Positions 48,012 through 56,959 of a stretch of 64,000 nt of DNA are shown here, piece by piece. The notes under the pieces were generated by a model. It ran no database searches, was not told the origin of the DNA, and worked only from the letters and a program-made list of their open reading frames with translations. Origin of the DNA: Entomomonas moraniae (GTDB lineage: Bacteria; Pseudomonadota; Gammaproteobacteria; Pseudomonadales; Pseudomonadaceae). The stretch's first letter is position 1. Each line of letters starts with the position of its first letter. The translations under genes and the position numbers were made by a program. The DNA lies in NCBI RefSeq assembly GCF_003991975.1, contig NZ_CP029822.1:2691648-2755647 (forward strand), written 5' to 3'.

Positions 48012-49661
48012 CTAGTGGCTATCGTTGTTACTTTTTACTGAGTGTTTAGTGCGAGTTCTTAAGCTGATTTCTTTATGAAAATCAAAGTTGCCATATTCAG
48101 GAAATAAAATCGGCCCGTAAACATCCGTAGGTACATTAGATAAGATCAACTCACGTTGCCAGTTGTAAAGATGGAAAAGTCCTACTTTAGGTGCAGGGTA
48201 TTGGTTAGCTGTTAATGCAGCATGTTCACCTGCACGACGCCCAAAGGTAATAATTTCTTGTAAGGCGTTACCCATCATACGGTTACGACCATGGATACCA
48301 CCGCTCATTTCCCCAACGCAATAAAGGTTAGGAACAGTCGTCATACCATTTTCATCAATCACTACGCCACCATTTTGATAATGCAATGTAGGACGTACCA
48401 TGACAGGTTCTTTAGTTAAATCGATATCACATTGTTTACCTAAATGACTAAGGCTGACTAAACGATCTTTTAAAATACCCGGATTACGACGTTCTAAATC
48501 CGGTACATCTAAGAATACGCCAACCTTTCCTTCTCTCTCAACACCACGGCCTTCCGCACATTCTCTTAATATGGCAGAGGAAACAATATCTCTAGGTAGG
48601 AGTTCATCAATAAAGCGCTTACCTTCACCATTGACCAAGTAAGCACCTGCGGAGCGTGCAGCTTCAGAAATAAGACCACCTAAACGGAATGATGGCCAAG
48701 CGACACCCGTTGGATGGTATTGGTATGAGTCTATTTCACGTAGTTTAGCACCAATACGGTAAGCTAAAACCATACCGTCAGCCGTGGCGCCATAGTGATT
48801 AGAAGTTGGGAAGTTATTAAGATGTAAGCGTCCTGTACCTCCTGTGGCCAAAATAACTTTACTGGCTCGTACTAACATAAAGCGGTGGGTGCTTAAATCA
48901 TAAACAACGCCACCTACACAGTTACCATCTTCATCAGAAAGTAGTTCAACGAGTGGGCAACGATTCCATACAATAATGCGTTCGTCGAGCTCAACAGCTT
49001 CGCGTAGTACACGCATCATTTCAACACCTGTATAGTCTTTAAAAGACAAAATACGTGCGCGTGTTGCTCCCCCCGGTTTTTTTCTTAGTAATTTGCTAGA
49101 AAGGGATGATGTATCTTCTCGATCAAAGCTCATGCCTTGCTCAATTAGCCAACGAATAGTTTTTGGTGCTGAGATAGCAAGTTGTGCAACCAGCTTTTTA
49201 TCAGCACATAAATGGCCTGCTTTTAATGTGTCTGTATAGTGGGTTTGCGGGCTATCATCTTCACCTACGGCGGCTTGAATGCCTCCTTCCGCCATGACCG
49301 TGTTACTGTCACCAATTCTAAGTTTTGTAGCTAAAATGACTTTACGCCCTGCGGCTGAAACTTCTAATGCGGCAGCGCAGCCTGCCCCACCAGCCCCAAC
49401 CACTAATACTTCGGTGTTGATGACTAAAGCACCCGCTAAGTCGGCATCGGTAATGGGGGCATTACTTTGTAAAAGTTTTGCTAAAGTTGTTGGGCATGCA
49501 TCACCTTTATTTGCACCAACTACTAGTTTTTGTGTGCTGCCTTCTTGATAGTCAGGATGATATTTTTTGAGTAGTGATTGTTTATCTGTAAGCTCTGGGG
49601 GAGAAGCATAATCAGATTTTCTTAAATTTGCTAATGCTTGTTCGTACGCTATACCAGCCAT
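48012..49661 (-). CDS. Fumarate-reductase/succinate-dehydrogenase-family flavoprotein (non-covalent FAD type)
   Basis: A 549-residue flavoprotein with an N-terminal extension of about 80 residues, then FAD motif VLVVGAGGAGCAAALEV near 87 and NTVMAEGGIQAAVG near 118. In FrdA/SdhA the residue before TV is the His that binds FAD covalently; here it is Asn, so FAD is probably non-covalent, as in L-aspartate oxidase and thiol:fumarate reductase TfrA. Active-site elements are kept: YQYHPTGVAWP near 302, GGLISEAARSAGAYL near 316, PTLHYQNGGVV near 423 and GRNRMMGNALQE near 455. Fumarate is the best guess for the acceptor; another enoate is possible. Confidence 0.85.
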   Translation of the reverse strand: MAGIAYEQALANLRKSDYASPPELTDKQSLLKKYHPDYQEGSTQKLVVGANKGDACPTTLAKLLQSNAPITDADLAGALVINTEVLVVGAGGAGCAAALEVSAAGRKVILATKLRIGDSNTVMAEGGIQAAVGEDDSPQTHYTDTLKAGHLCADKKLVAQLAISAPKTIRWLIEQGMSFDREDTSSLSSKLLRKKPGGATRARILSFKDYTGVEMMRVLREAVELDERIIVWNRCPLVELLSDEDGNCVGGVVYDLSTHRFMLVRASKVILATGGTGRLHLNNFPTSNHYGATADGMVLAYRIGAKLREIDSYQYHPTGVAWPSFRLGGLISEAARSAGAYLVNGEGKRFIDELLPRDIVSSAILRECAEGRGVEREGKVGVFLDVPDLERRNPGILKDRLVSLSHLGKQCDIDLTKEPVMVRPTLHYQNGGVVIDENGMTTVPNLYCVGEMSGGIHGRNRMMGNALQEIITFGRRAGEHAALTANQYPAPKVGLFHLYNWQRELILSNVPTDVYGPILFPEYGNFDFHKEISLRTRTKHSVKSNNDSH

Positions 49662-49669
49662 AATTCCTC

Positions 49670-50314
49670 CTACTTAATTTCTGCATCAAGATCAATGGTC
49701 ATTTCACCAGAGTCAATCTGATGTAAGCGGCGTAGTAGGTCGCTTGGACGCAATGTCATGGCTGTTGTTAGGCGTCTAACATAAGTACCTAAGTGATTTG
49801 GTGAAATCATTTCAGGGCAAGCAATGGTACAAAGATTACACATAATGCATTCATTAAAAATAGCTGCTGCATTTAAATCACCCTCAGCAGCCATATTGAC
49901 GCCTTTTTGTACTTCAAGGTGTTTAGGGCAAGCATTATCACATCCGCCGCAATGTCTGCAGTGTTTTGCTTCAGGAAATACTTCATTGATACGTTGGAGG
50001 ATATTCCAACTTTTACCTTCCCAGTCATTTGTTTTATAAACATGCTGACGATGATTAACTGGAAGGTGGTCTAAGAAGCTGACTTGTAGACCTTCTTCAA
50101 CTTTTGTTTCACAGGCCAAAGTAGAGATTATTTTTTTTTCATCTTGTCGTCTTACTAAAACCCGACAAGAGCCACAAACGCCTTGGCCAGAACAGCCAAT
50201 ATTGTCTGTGACCGTTTCACCCGACTTCATGACGGCCTCTAAAATAGAGCATCCTTCATCGGCTTTTAATTGTTTACCATTAACGACTAAGCTAACACAG
50301 TTATTTTCTTTCAT
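49670..50314 (-). CDS. Fe-S electron-transfer subunit (2Fe-2S plus two 4Fe-4S), TfrB/FrdB-like
   Basis: A 214-residue protein with an N-terminal 2Fe-2S ferredoxin domain (CSGQGVCGSC near residue 41, closing Cys in TLACET near 67) and a C-terminal pair of 4Fe-4S sites (CRHCGGCDNACP near 117 and CIMCNLCTIACP near 154). It should wire the NuoF-like subunit to the flavoprotein. I start at ATG 50314, with AGGA 7 bases upstream; an upstream ATG at 50338 lacks one. It is the first gene of the operon; 8 bases separate it from the flavoprotein gene. No membrane-anchor gene follows or precedes. Confidence 0.87.
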   Translation of the reverse strand: MKENNCVSLVVNGKQLKADEGCSILEAVMKSGETVTDNIGCSGQGVCGSCRVLVRRQDEKKIISTLACETKVEEGLQVSFLDHLPVNHRQHVYKTNDWEGKSWNILQRINEVFPEAKHCRHCGGCDNACPKHLEVQKGVNMAAEGDLNAAAIFNECIMCNLCTIACPEMISPNHLGTYVRRLTTAMTLRPSDLLRRLHQIDSGEMTIDLDAEIK

Positions 50315-50436
50315 GATGATCCTAGAATAATGAATCAAATTTTAGTTATACACCCTGCTACTATACGCGATATTAGTTATTTAAATAATAAGTCTAATTA
50401 ACTAAGGTTATTTTTTTGTAGAAAAAAGTAAATTTA

Positions 50437-50450
50437 TTGATATTAAACAA
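50437..50450 (-). promoter_or_regulatory. FNR/ANR-like box upstream of the reductase operon
   Basis: TTGATATTAAACAA matches TTGAT-N4-ATCAA at nine of ten positions; the last half reads AACAA. It lies 123-136 bases upstream of the Fe-S gene start, compatible with activation from about -41 if the leader is near 90 bases. The -10 region at that distance is weak. Confidence 0.4.
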
Positions 50451-50710
50451 ATATTTTTACAGACGAGGTTTGTGTTAGGCAGACGGTTGCTATTCTAATT
50501 TTTTATAACTAATGACTATAGCATTTGACTGTATAATATTCTAAAGCGCTATTCAGCAATAAATTTATCAAAGTAAAAGAAATAAAGTACTCGTTACAAT
50601 CGATGATACAATTGTTGTTTATGTGGGTAGTCTTGTTTGATGAGATATATGCTGTTGAGGTCATAAAGAAGAAAAATATACCCAAATAGTTTAAGCCGGC
50701 TTAAATGATA

Positions 50711-50745
50711 AAAAAGCTAGCTACCTTAAATGAAGTGCTAGCCTT
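50711..50745 (-). terminator. Terminator of autotransporter 2 (GCTAGC-type stem)
   Basis: On the minus strand GCTAGCACTT pairs with AAGGTAGCTAGC (one bulged A) and is followed by TTTTTT. It starts 17 bases past the stop codon. Confidence 0.75.
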
Positions 50746-50761
50746 TAATGGTCATTAGACA

Positions 50762-53326
50762 TTAAAACTTATAGTTAACATTCAACTGCCCTTGATAGTT
50801 ACTAAAGCTGTTATTACCCCATTGACCCCCCATTTGAGCTGATACACTCCATTGTTTGTTAATGTTGCCCTGTAGTCCTATTTTGGCTTCTAAGCGATCT
50901 TTAGCAAAACCATCTTTGTAGGATTTTCCATTGAAGTCAAGCTCGTTCTTAGCCGTAGTGTCTAGCCAGTTAACTTCTATGAAGGGTTCTATCAGGTCTT
51001 TTTGTATACCACGAGCATGGAAGCGTACACCTAGGCGTGTGTCTAGCCCACTGGCGTTGTTGTTGGTGATGCTGAGGTTGTTTTTGTCGTGTTGGTTGTC
51101 TGCATCGTAGTGGTTGTAGGTAAATTGTGCTTGTGGTGTTGCTAGCCATTGGTAGTCGCCACTCTCGGTAAGTGGTATGCCATAGCCAAGTTCAACGGAG
51201 TTGCTCCATACGGTGCTGTTGTATTTTTTTGTGCCTTGTTGGGCTTCACCTGAGATTTCATTACGATACCAGCCCATTTGGCTCCAGAGGTCTACGTATA
51301 AGCCTAGGTTGGTGTCTTGGTTTGCGAAGTAGGTGCCATAAACACCGGTGGTATAGCCTTTAACTTTGCCATCTGTTTTGGTGCCAGTACTGTCTGATTT
51401 GTTGGTATTTTTGGCATCACCATAGCCTGCCATCATGCCGAGGTGGAAGTAGCCACCATTGTCAAGAGCCCAGACGTTTAGGTCTCCTCCCATTTGGAGG
51501 CTGTAGCTACGGTTGCGGTTGTTGAGTTGCCCATGAACGCTGTCGTAGCTTCCGTGGGTCATTTTGGTTCTCATCCAGAAGAGGCTTTTGGATGCATCGT
51601 TGTTTTTGCCATCTGAGGAGGAGATGAGTCGATCAAAGAGGGTTTGTTGGAACATTTGGACAGCGGCTGTTTGATTCGCTAGGTAAGCACCTATGGCTGG
51701 GTTGTATTGGATGATACCATTTCCACCAGCGTTGCCTTTGTAGTAGCTTGATAGATACCAGCTGTCATCGCTTTGACCTTGACCAAGAGTATACTCATAA
51801 GCACCTGCGACCACTGGGCGGCCTAGTTGGAATGCATCACTAGAGGAGGTTCCTTGTACTTCAACTACTTTGATGCCATTTCCTGTGGTGAGTTGTCCTA
51901 AATTCGCTGTACTGGCAGTTGGTGTGATATAAAGATTTGTTGCTCCACTGCTTGTGGTCACATTGCCATTGACGATGATAAGATCACTGGTTCCTTGACC
52001 ACCGTTGCTGGAGGCATCATCTAATAGTGTGTTTAGGTAGATGCTACCCCCATCTGAAACATAGTTACCATTGATAGTAAATGTATCACCAACAAGGTTA
52101 TTGGCTCCGGTAGAGTTTTTACCTGTTAAATCAATAATGCCTGAGTTGTTGAGGGTGGCTACATTGAATATAGCATTGGTGGCTGTGCCATCGAAGTTTT
52201 CGTCAGCAAATTTGATGGTGCCTGCATTACTAAATGTACCGCCACTAAACTCGTTAGTTATGGTGTTTTTTGTAGTACCATCAGCGCCAAAATTTCGCAT
52301 ATTCCAGAGGCTACCAGCTTCATTATTTAATACAAGTTGTGCTTTTCCTGTTGAGGTAACATAACCTGTTATTTGTCCTTGGTTATTAATGGTTACTTGA
52401 TTCCCAGTATCAACTTTAATCGCTGTGTCATTACCCGAATCGATAGTAACATTGTTACCAATATTTACGGTATAAGAAGCATTGGCATTATTGTTAGTTG
52501 AAAAGTAAAGCCCTGCTGAGTTATAGACAGAAGAGTCACCGTAACCACCTGATAGTTTAACGGAACCTGTTGCACTATTGTTGTAAGAGCCAATAGTGGC
52601 TTGGCCATTATTGCCACCAGAGGTGATAGCAAGGGCTGATCCCAAACCTGATTGAACATCAACATCTATTTGATTATAGCCGCTATTGCCTAATTTTACA
52701 TTTGCAGCATTGCCATAGTTAATAACGCTTATGCCATGATGTAAGTTATTGGTAACATTATTAGCATTAGTGGTAATATCTAGTGAGGCACTATTGATAT
52801 TAGTGTCTACTATACCTCCTCCAGTTATATCAATACCTGTACCTCCATTCGTTTTAATTGAGCCCGTTGCATCAAAATTAACCCAAGTATTGGTTGTGTA
52901 AAGATGGATAGCGTCAGCCCCTGTTCCATTGGGTGTATCGATAGTGATATTTAAATTATCGTGGAGATTATAGTGGCCATTGCCATTAGACTGAAAGATA
53001 ATACCTTTACCTGCTTTATCACCGCTCAAATTAATAATGTTATTGCCAGTGGCATTAAGTGTTTGAGTTCCATTATTGTTGCCAGCCCATACATTGACAA
53101 CACTGTTATTGTAGTTATTTAATGTGATGTTTGAATCATTCAAATTGACCGTGACGGTATTATTGGTAGCAGGTATGTAATAACCCTTGTCTAAATTATT
53201 AAGATCAACGGTTTCAGGATTTTTATTACTTGAACACGTATAACTTGTAGTATTTTCTGTACAAGTCATGCCATAACTAAAAATAGGGGTAATCCCTAAA
53301 AAACCAATTAATATTTTGCTAAACAT
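50762..53326 (-). CDS. Autotransporter (type Va secretion), paralogue 2
   Basis: An 854-residue protein: signal peptide MFSKILIGFLGITPIFSYG, then a passenger of about 500 residues rich in Asn, Gly, Thr and Ser with beta-helix rungs, a Cys pair near the N-terminus (MTCTENTTSYTCSS), an autochaperone-like junction (GNGIKVVEVQG, DAFQLGRPVV), and a barrel of about 290 residues ending NVNYKF. From the junction on it is clearly related to paralogue 1 (shared FWMRTKMTHGSY / LWMRTKMTHGSY, LGMMAGYGD-like and GLYVD-W-SQ segments), but the passengers differ. No enzymatic motif is seen. Likely surface adhesin; substrate unknown. Confidence 0.9.
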   Translation of the reverse strand: MFSKILIGFLGITPIFSYGMTCTENTTSYTCSSNKNPETVDLNNLDKGYYIPATNNTVTVNLNDSNITLNNYNNSVVNVWAGNNNGTQTLNATGNNIINLSGDKAGKGIIFQSNGNGHYNLHDNLNITIDTPNGTGADAIHLYTTNTWVNFDATGSIKTNGGTGIDITGGGIVDTNINSASLDITTNANNVTNNLHHGISVINYGNAANVKLGNSGYNQIDVDVQSGLGSALAITSGGNNGQATIGSYNNSATGSVKLSGGYGDSSVYNSAGLYFSTNNNANASYTVNIGNNVTIDSGNDTAIKVDTGNQVTINNQGQITGYVTSTGKAQLVLNNEAGSLWNMRNFGADGTTKNTITNEFSGGTFSNAGTIKFADENFDGTATNAIFNVATLNNSGIIDLTGKNSTGANNLVGDTFTINGNYVSDGGSIYLNTLLDDASSNGGQGTSDLIIVNGNVTTSSGATNLYITPTASTANLGQLTTGNGIKVVEVQGTSSSDAFQLGRPVVAGAYEYTLGQGQSDDSWYLSSYYKGNAGGNGIIQYNPAIGAYLANQTAAVQMFQQTLFDRLISSSDGKNNDASKSLFWMRTKMTHGSYDSVHGQLNNRNRSYSLQMGGDLNVWALDNGGYFHLGMMAGYGDAKNTNKSDSTGTKTDGKVKGYTTGVYGTYFANQDTNLGLYVDLWSQMGWYRNEISGEAQQGTKKYNSTVWSNSVELGYGIPLTESGDYQWLATPQAQFTYNHYDADNQHDKNNLSITNNNASGLDTRLGVRFHARGIQKDLIEPFIEVNWLDTTAKNELDFNGKSYKDGFAKDRLEAKIGLQGNINKQWSVSAQMGGQWGNNSFSNYQGQLNVNYKF

Positions 53327-53625
53327 ACGCTACAACCTATAATATCAAATATAAATGCGGGTAAATCAACAGTTGATAAATATGGCTATGGAAGCGAAAG
53401 TGGATTTACCTTTTGACTAAAAGCTCGTGATTTAATTTAAATTCCATTTAACTAATAAGATTTATTAAAAAGTAAACGGTATATTATGTGATATTCACTG
53501 CACTTTTATAATTATACTACTAATAATTAGATTATATTTAATAAAAGACAGATTTTTATGGATTTGTGATGAATATTGTGTTGATTTTAATAAAAGGCTA
53601 GCAAAACACTAGCCCTTTTGTTTTA
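53327..53625. other. Spacer upstream of autotransporter 2
   Basis: AT-rich, no gene. It holds the ppa terminator (53592-53619) at the right; no clear promoter pair for the autotransporter was recognised. Confidence 0.5.
53592..53619 (-). terminator. Intrinsic terminator after ppa (GGCTAG-type stem)
   Basis: AAAAGGCTAG and CTAGCCCTTTT flank a 7-base loop (one extra C). Runs of T and A at the two ends allow termination on the minus strand, just beyond the ppa stop. Confidence 0.8.
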
Positions 53626-54153
53626 TTATTTTTTATAGTTAGCAACTGCTTTTTTAATTTCTTCTTTAGCTGCGTTAGAATCTTCCCAGCCTTCTACTTT
53701 AACCCATTTACCTTTTTCTAAATCTTTGTAGTGTTCAAAGAAGTGCTTAATTTGATCAAGAAGGAGTTTTGGTAAATCAGTGTATTCTTTTACATCATTA
53801 TAAAGAGGTGTTAATTTTTCATGAGGCACAGCAACTAATTTAGCATCACCACCAGCTTCATCAGTCATTTGCAACACACCAATAGGACGTGCACGAATAA
53901 CAGAGCCAGCAGCAACTGGGTAAGGCGTTACAACTAATACATCTAATGGATCTCCATCGTCTGCTAGTGTATTGGGAATATAACCGTAGTTAGCAGGGTA
54001 GAACATGGGAGTTGCTAAGAAACGATCCACAAATAAAGTGTCAGAATCTTTATCGATTTCGTACTTGATAGGTGTGTGATTAGCTGGGATTTCAATAGCT
54101 ACATAGATGTCATTAGGAACGTCTTTTCCTGCTGGGATATTGCTATAACTCAT
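53626..54153 (-). CDS. ppa: Inorganic pyrophosphatase (family I)
   Basis: Hydrolyses pyrophosphate to drive biosynthetic reactions. The 175-residue protein carries the family I signature [13 protein letters not shown] near residue 66, preceded by [10 protein letters not shown] near 52, and the downstream [17 protein letters not shown] near 140. All acidic metal ligands of the signature are present. Single gene, with its own terminator. Confidence 0.97.
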   Translation of the reverse strand: MSYSNIPAGKDVPNDIYVAIEIPANHTPIKYEIDKDSDTLFVDRFLATPMFYPANYGYIPNTLADDGDPLDVLVVTPYPVAAGSVIRARPIGVLQMTDEAGGDAKLVAVPHEKLTPLYNDVKEYTDLPKLLLDQIKHFFEHYKDLEKGKWVKVEGWEDSNAAKEEIKKAVANYKK

Positions 54154-54292
54154 TAGAGTGCTCCGAATTAATATAGGCTGTTAGATAAAAATATTCGATT
54201 AGAATGTTTCACTATTCTAATCAATGTTGTCTTAATTGAGGGTAATTTTAACGCAAAATAGGGCTGTTCGGTAATTATATTATTGCCATTTG

Positions 54293-54739
54293 CTATTCAA
54301 GATTAATCTGGTAGGTGATCCATGGGGTTTTTTTGGCTATTTTATTGTGAAAAGCTTGGGCTCTCAGATTAGTTTCTTTTGTTTTCCAACGAATGAATAG
54401 CCAGCCTTTTTCTTTGCCCAGTTGTTTTAAGTTATCTATCAGTTGCGGAGCTATCCCTGTGCCACGATAAGCTTCAGTAACAAAAAAATCCTCTAAATAG
54501 CCTGTTAGCCTGCCGTTGAGTGGTGAGTAAAGTTCTTGCGTATGCGTTAAGCCAACAAACTCATCATCAACGATGGCAACAGAGCAAAAGATTTTTTCTT
54601 GTCTTATCCAATTCCAAAGAGTAGTAATACTATTATAATCGATAGTCTTTCTACCACAAGATTTGATATAGCCTGTATAGAGCGTTAGCCATTGCTCATA
54701 ATCTTGTGGTGCTATTGTTCTGATAATAGCATTAGTCAT
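54293..54739 (-). CDS. GNAT-family N-acetyltransferase
   Basis: A 148-residue acetyltransferase. The acetyl-CoA loop is the segment FFVTEAYRGTGIAPQLIDNL near residue 87, and the early strand-helix TIAPQDYEQWLTLYTGYI near residue 8. It starts 9 bases after the hisF stop on the same strand and may be co-transcribed. The substrate is unknown; the resemblance is to small-molecule GNATs, not to ribosomal-protein types. Confidence 0.85.
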   Translation of the reverse strand: MTNAIIRTIAPQDYEQWLTLYTGYIKSCGRKTIDYNSITTLWNWIRQEKIFCSVAIVDDEFVGLTHTQELYSPLNGRLTGYLEDFFVTEAYRGTGIAPQLIDNLKQLGKEKGWLFIRWKTKETNLRAQAFHNKIAKKTPWITYQINLE

Positions 54740-54748
54740 GAATAACCT

Positions 54749-55519
54749 TTAGCGTACGATAATGCCTTGTTCAGCCATAAATGCTTTTGCTTCTGGAACA
54801 GTGAATTCAGCAAAATGAAAAATGCTGGCTGCAAGTACTGCATCAGCCCTACCATGAATGATTCCATCCGCTAAGTGTTGTAAGTTGCCGACACCACCTG
54901 ATGCAATGACGGGGAGTGTAATGGCTTCACTAATTGCACGTGTAACGCCTAGATCAAACCCATTTTTCATGCCATCTTGATCCATACTAGTGAGCAGTAT
55001 TTCGCCAGCACCTAAATCTTCCATCTTTTTTGCCCAAACAATAGCATCAAGTCCTGTTGGCTTACGGCCTCCGTGGGTAAATATTTCCCAACGGTCAAGT
55101 TCTCCTGCAGCAGAAACTTTTTTTGCATCAATGGCTACTACAATGCACTGTGAACCAAAACGCTCTGCAGCCTCTTGGACAAACTCAGGATGAAAAACAG
55201 CTGCTGTGTTTATTGAGACTTTATCAGCACCAGCATTGAGTAGATTGCGTATATCTTCAAGGTTTCTAACACCACCTCCAACTGTGAGCGGAATAAATAC
55301 CTCACTGGCCATTCTCTCTACTGTGTGGAGAGTAGTATTACGGTTATCTACCGAAGCGGTAATATCTAAAAAAGTAATTTCATCGGCACCTTGCTCGTTG
55401 TAGCGACGAGCAATTTCGACAGGATCGCCTGCATCACGAATATTTTCAAATTTAACGCCTTTTACAACGCGACCATTATCGACGTCTAAACAAGGAATAA
55501 TACGTTTTGCCAGTGCCAT
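54749..55519 (-). CDS. hisF: Imidazole glycerol phosphate synthase, cyclase subunit
   Basis: With HisH, turns PRFAR and glutamine-derived ammonia into imidazole glycerol phosphate and AICAR. A TIM barrel of 256 residues starting [19 protein letters not shown] (catalytic Asp near 12), second Asp in VVAIDAKKV near 130, phosphate loops VGGGVRN near 80 and ASGGVGN near 224. It follows hisA by 12 bases. Confidence 0.97.
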   Translation of the reverse strand: MALAKRIIPCLDVDNGRVVKGVKFENIRDAGDPVEIARRYNEQGADEITFLDITASVDNRNTTLHTVERMASEVFIPLTVGGGVRNLEDIRNLLNAGADKVSINTAAVFHPEFVQEAAERFGSQCIVVAIDAKKVSAAGELDRWEIFTHGGRKPTGLDAIVWAKKMEDLGAGEILLTSMDQDGMKNGFDLGVTRAISEAITLPVIASGGVGNLQHLADGIIHGRADAVLAASIFHFAEFTVPEAKAFMAEQGIIVR

Positions 55520-55531
55520 GTTAACTCCAGA

Positions 55532-56272
55532 TTATTTTGCTTTGTACTTATCACACAATGCTTGGGCTGCTGCTAAATCTAGGGTGTCTTCGTAAAGTGC
55601 ACGGCCTGTGATCACCCCTTTGATATTAGGTTGATTAGCATCCAGTAGTGCTTGGACATCGTCAAGGGTATGGATTCCACCAGATGCAATGATAGGGATC
55701 GATGTGGCTGCTGCCAGTGCTGAAGTGTGCTCTATATTGCAGCCTTGTAGCATGCCATCGCGACTAATATCTGTATAAATGATGGAAGAAACTCCAAAAT
55801 CTTCAAAGCGCTTAGCGATATCTTCAACACGATGAGAGCTAATTTCTGCCCAGCCATCTGTGGCAACCATACCTTCTACTGCATCAATTCCCACAATGAT
55901 TTTATCGGGGAAATTATTGCAAGCTTCTTTAATGAAGTTAGGGTCTTTAACTGCTTTAGTACCAATAATGACATAGTTAACCCCTGTCATTAAGTACTCA
56001 TCAATAGTTTCTAATGAGCGTATACCACCGCCGACTTGAATAGGTAAGTCAGGGAATTTATGGGCAATCGCCTGTACAATGGGTGCACTAACAGGTTTTC
56101 CCTCAAAGGCTCCGTTTAAGTCTACGAGGTGTAATCTTTTACAACCAGCTTCCACCCATTTGGCTGCTACGGCAACAGGGTCGTCAGAGAATACAGTAAC
56201 ATCAGTCATTTTACCTTGGCGTAATCTAACACAGGCACCATCTTTTAAATCGATTGCAGGGATAACTAGCAT
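55532..56272 (-). CDS. hisA: ProFAR isomerase
   Basis: Isomerises ProFAR to PRFAR. The 246-residue TIM barrel begins [19 protein letters not shown], with the first catalytic Asp near residue 8 and the second in [13 protein letters not shown] near 171; phosphate loop QVGGGIRS near 75. It lies between hisH (45 bases upstream) and hisF. Confidence 0.97.
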   Translation of the reverse strand: MLVIPAIDLKDGACVRLRQGKMTDVTVFSDDPVAVAAKWVEAGCKRLHLVDLNGAFEGKPVSAPIVQAIAHKFPDLPIQVGGGIRSLETIDEYLMTGVNYVIIGTKAVKDPNFIKEACNNFPDKIIVGIDAVEGMVATDGWAEISSHRVEDIAKRFEDFGVSSIIYTDISRDGMLQGCNIEHTSALAAATSIPIIASGGIHTLDDVQALLDANQPNIKGVITGRALYEDTLDLAAAQALCDKYKAK

Positions 56273-56317
56273 AATTCACCTTTAAGTAATTTATTTATCA
56301 GGAGTGTGGTAGTCAGC

Positions 56318-56959
56318 CTACCAACGACCATCCCAAGTAACGAAGTTCTGTAATAATTGTAGTCCATTGGTATGGCTTTTTTCTGGATGAAATTGTACAG
56401 CAAAGCAAGAGTCTTTTGCGACAGCTGCTGAAAAATCAACACCATAATGTCCTGATCCAACCAGCTGTTGCTGGTTAGTAGTTTGGGCGTAATAGCTGTG
56501 TACAAAATAAAAGCGACCATTGTCTGGAATATTATGCCATAGCGGATGAGGTAGGTTTTGTTTAACTTCATTCCAACCCATATGCGGAACTTTTAAACGT
56601 TCACCATCCGTCTCATGTAGGTTCTTACCGAAAAATTTTACATCACCTGAGAAAAGTCCAATACCGTCAACACCACCATTTTCTTCACTGCTATCAAATA
56701 AGGCTTGCATGCCAACACAGATACCAAGAAAAGGGCGGGTACCGCTAATTTCTTTGACTAATGTATCAAATCCCAGTCGGCGTATTTCTGACATGCAGTC
56801 ACGTATTGCCCCTACGCCCGGAAAAACAACGCGATCGGCATCTCTTATGAGATCTGTATCGCTAGTAATTAAAACGTGACCTGCACCGACTTGTTCTAAA
56901 GCTTTTGCTACGGAATGTAGATTACCCATACCATAATCAATAACGGCAACTGTTTGCAT
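56318..56959 (-). CDS. hisH: Imidazole glycerol phosphate synthase, glutamine amidotransferase subunit
   Basis: Class I glutaminase that feeds ammonia to HisF. The nucleophile Cys is in [11 protein letters not shown] near residue 79 and the His-Glu pair in [10 protein letters not shown] near 190. I chose ATG 56959 because AAGGA lies 8 bases before it and it overlaps the hisB stop by one base; an ATG three codons upstream is less well placed. Length 213. Confidence 0.96.
   Translation of the reverse strand: MQTVAVIDYGMGNLHSVAKALEQVGAGHVLITSDTDLIRDADRVVFPGVGAIRDCMSEIRRLGFDTLVKEISGTRPFLGICVGMQALFDSSEENGGVDGIGLFSGDVKFFGKNLHETDGERLKVPHMGWNEVKQNLPHPLWHNIPDNGRFYFVHSYYAQTTNQQQLVGSGHYGVDFSAAVAKDSCFAVQFHPEKSHTNGLQLLQNFVTWDGRW

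Larger units (their letters stand above)
50315..50761. other. AT-rich spacer upstream of the reductase operon
   Basis: About 450 bases without a gene. It contains a near-consensus FNR/ANR box (50437-50450) and, at the far end, the terminator of autotransporter 2 (50711-50745). The rest (50451-50710) shows nothing I can name. Confidence 0.5.

Noticed and set aside
56266-56571. 101-residue minus-strand frame across hisH
   Set aside because: Lies within hisH in another frame and has no independent support; hisH has conserved catalytic motifs.
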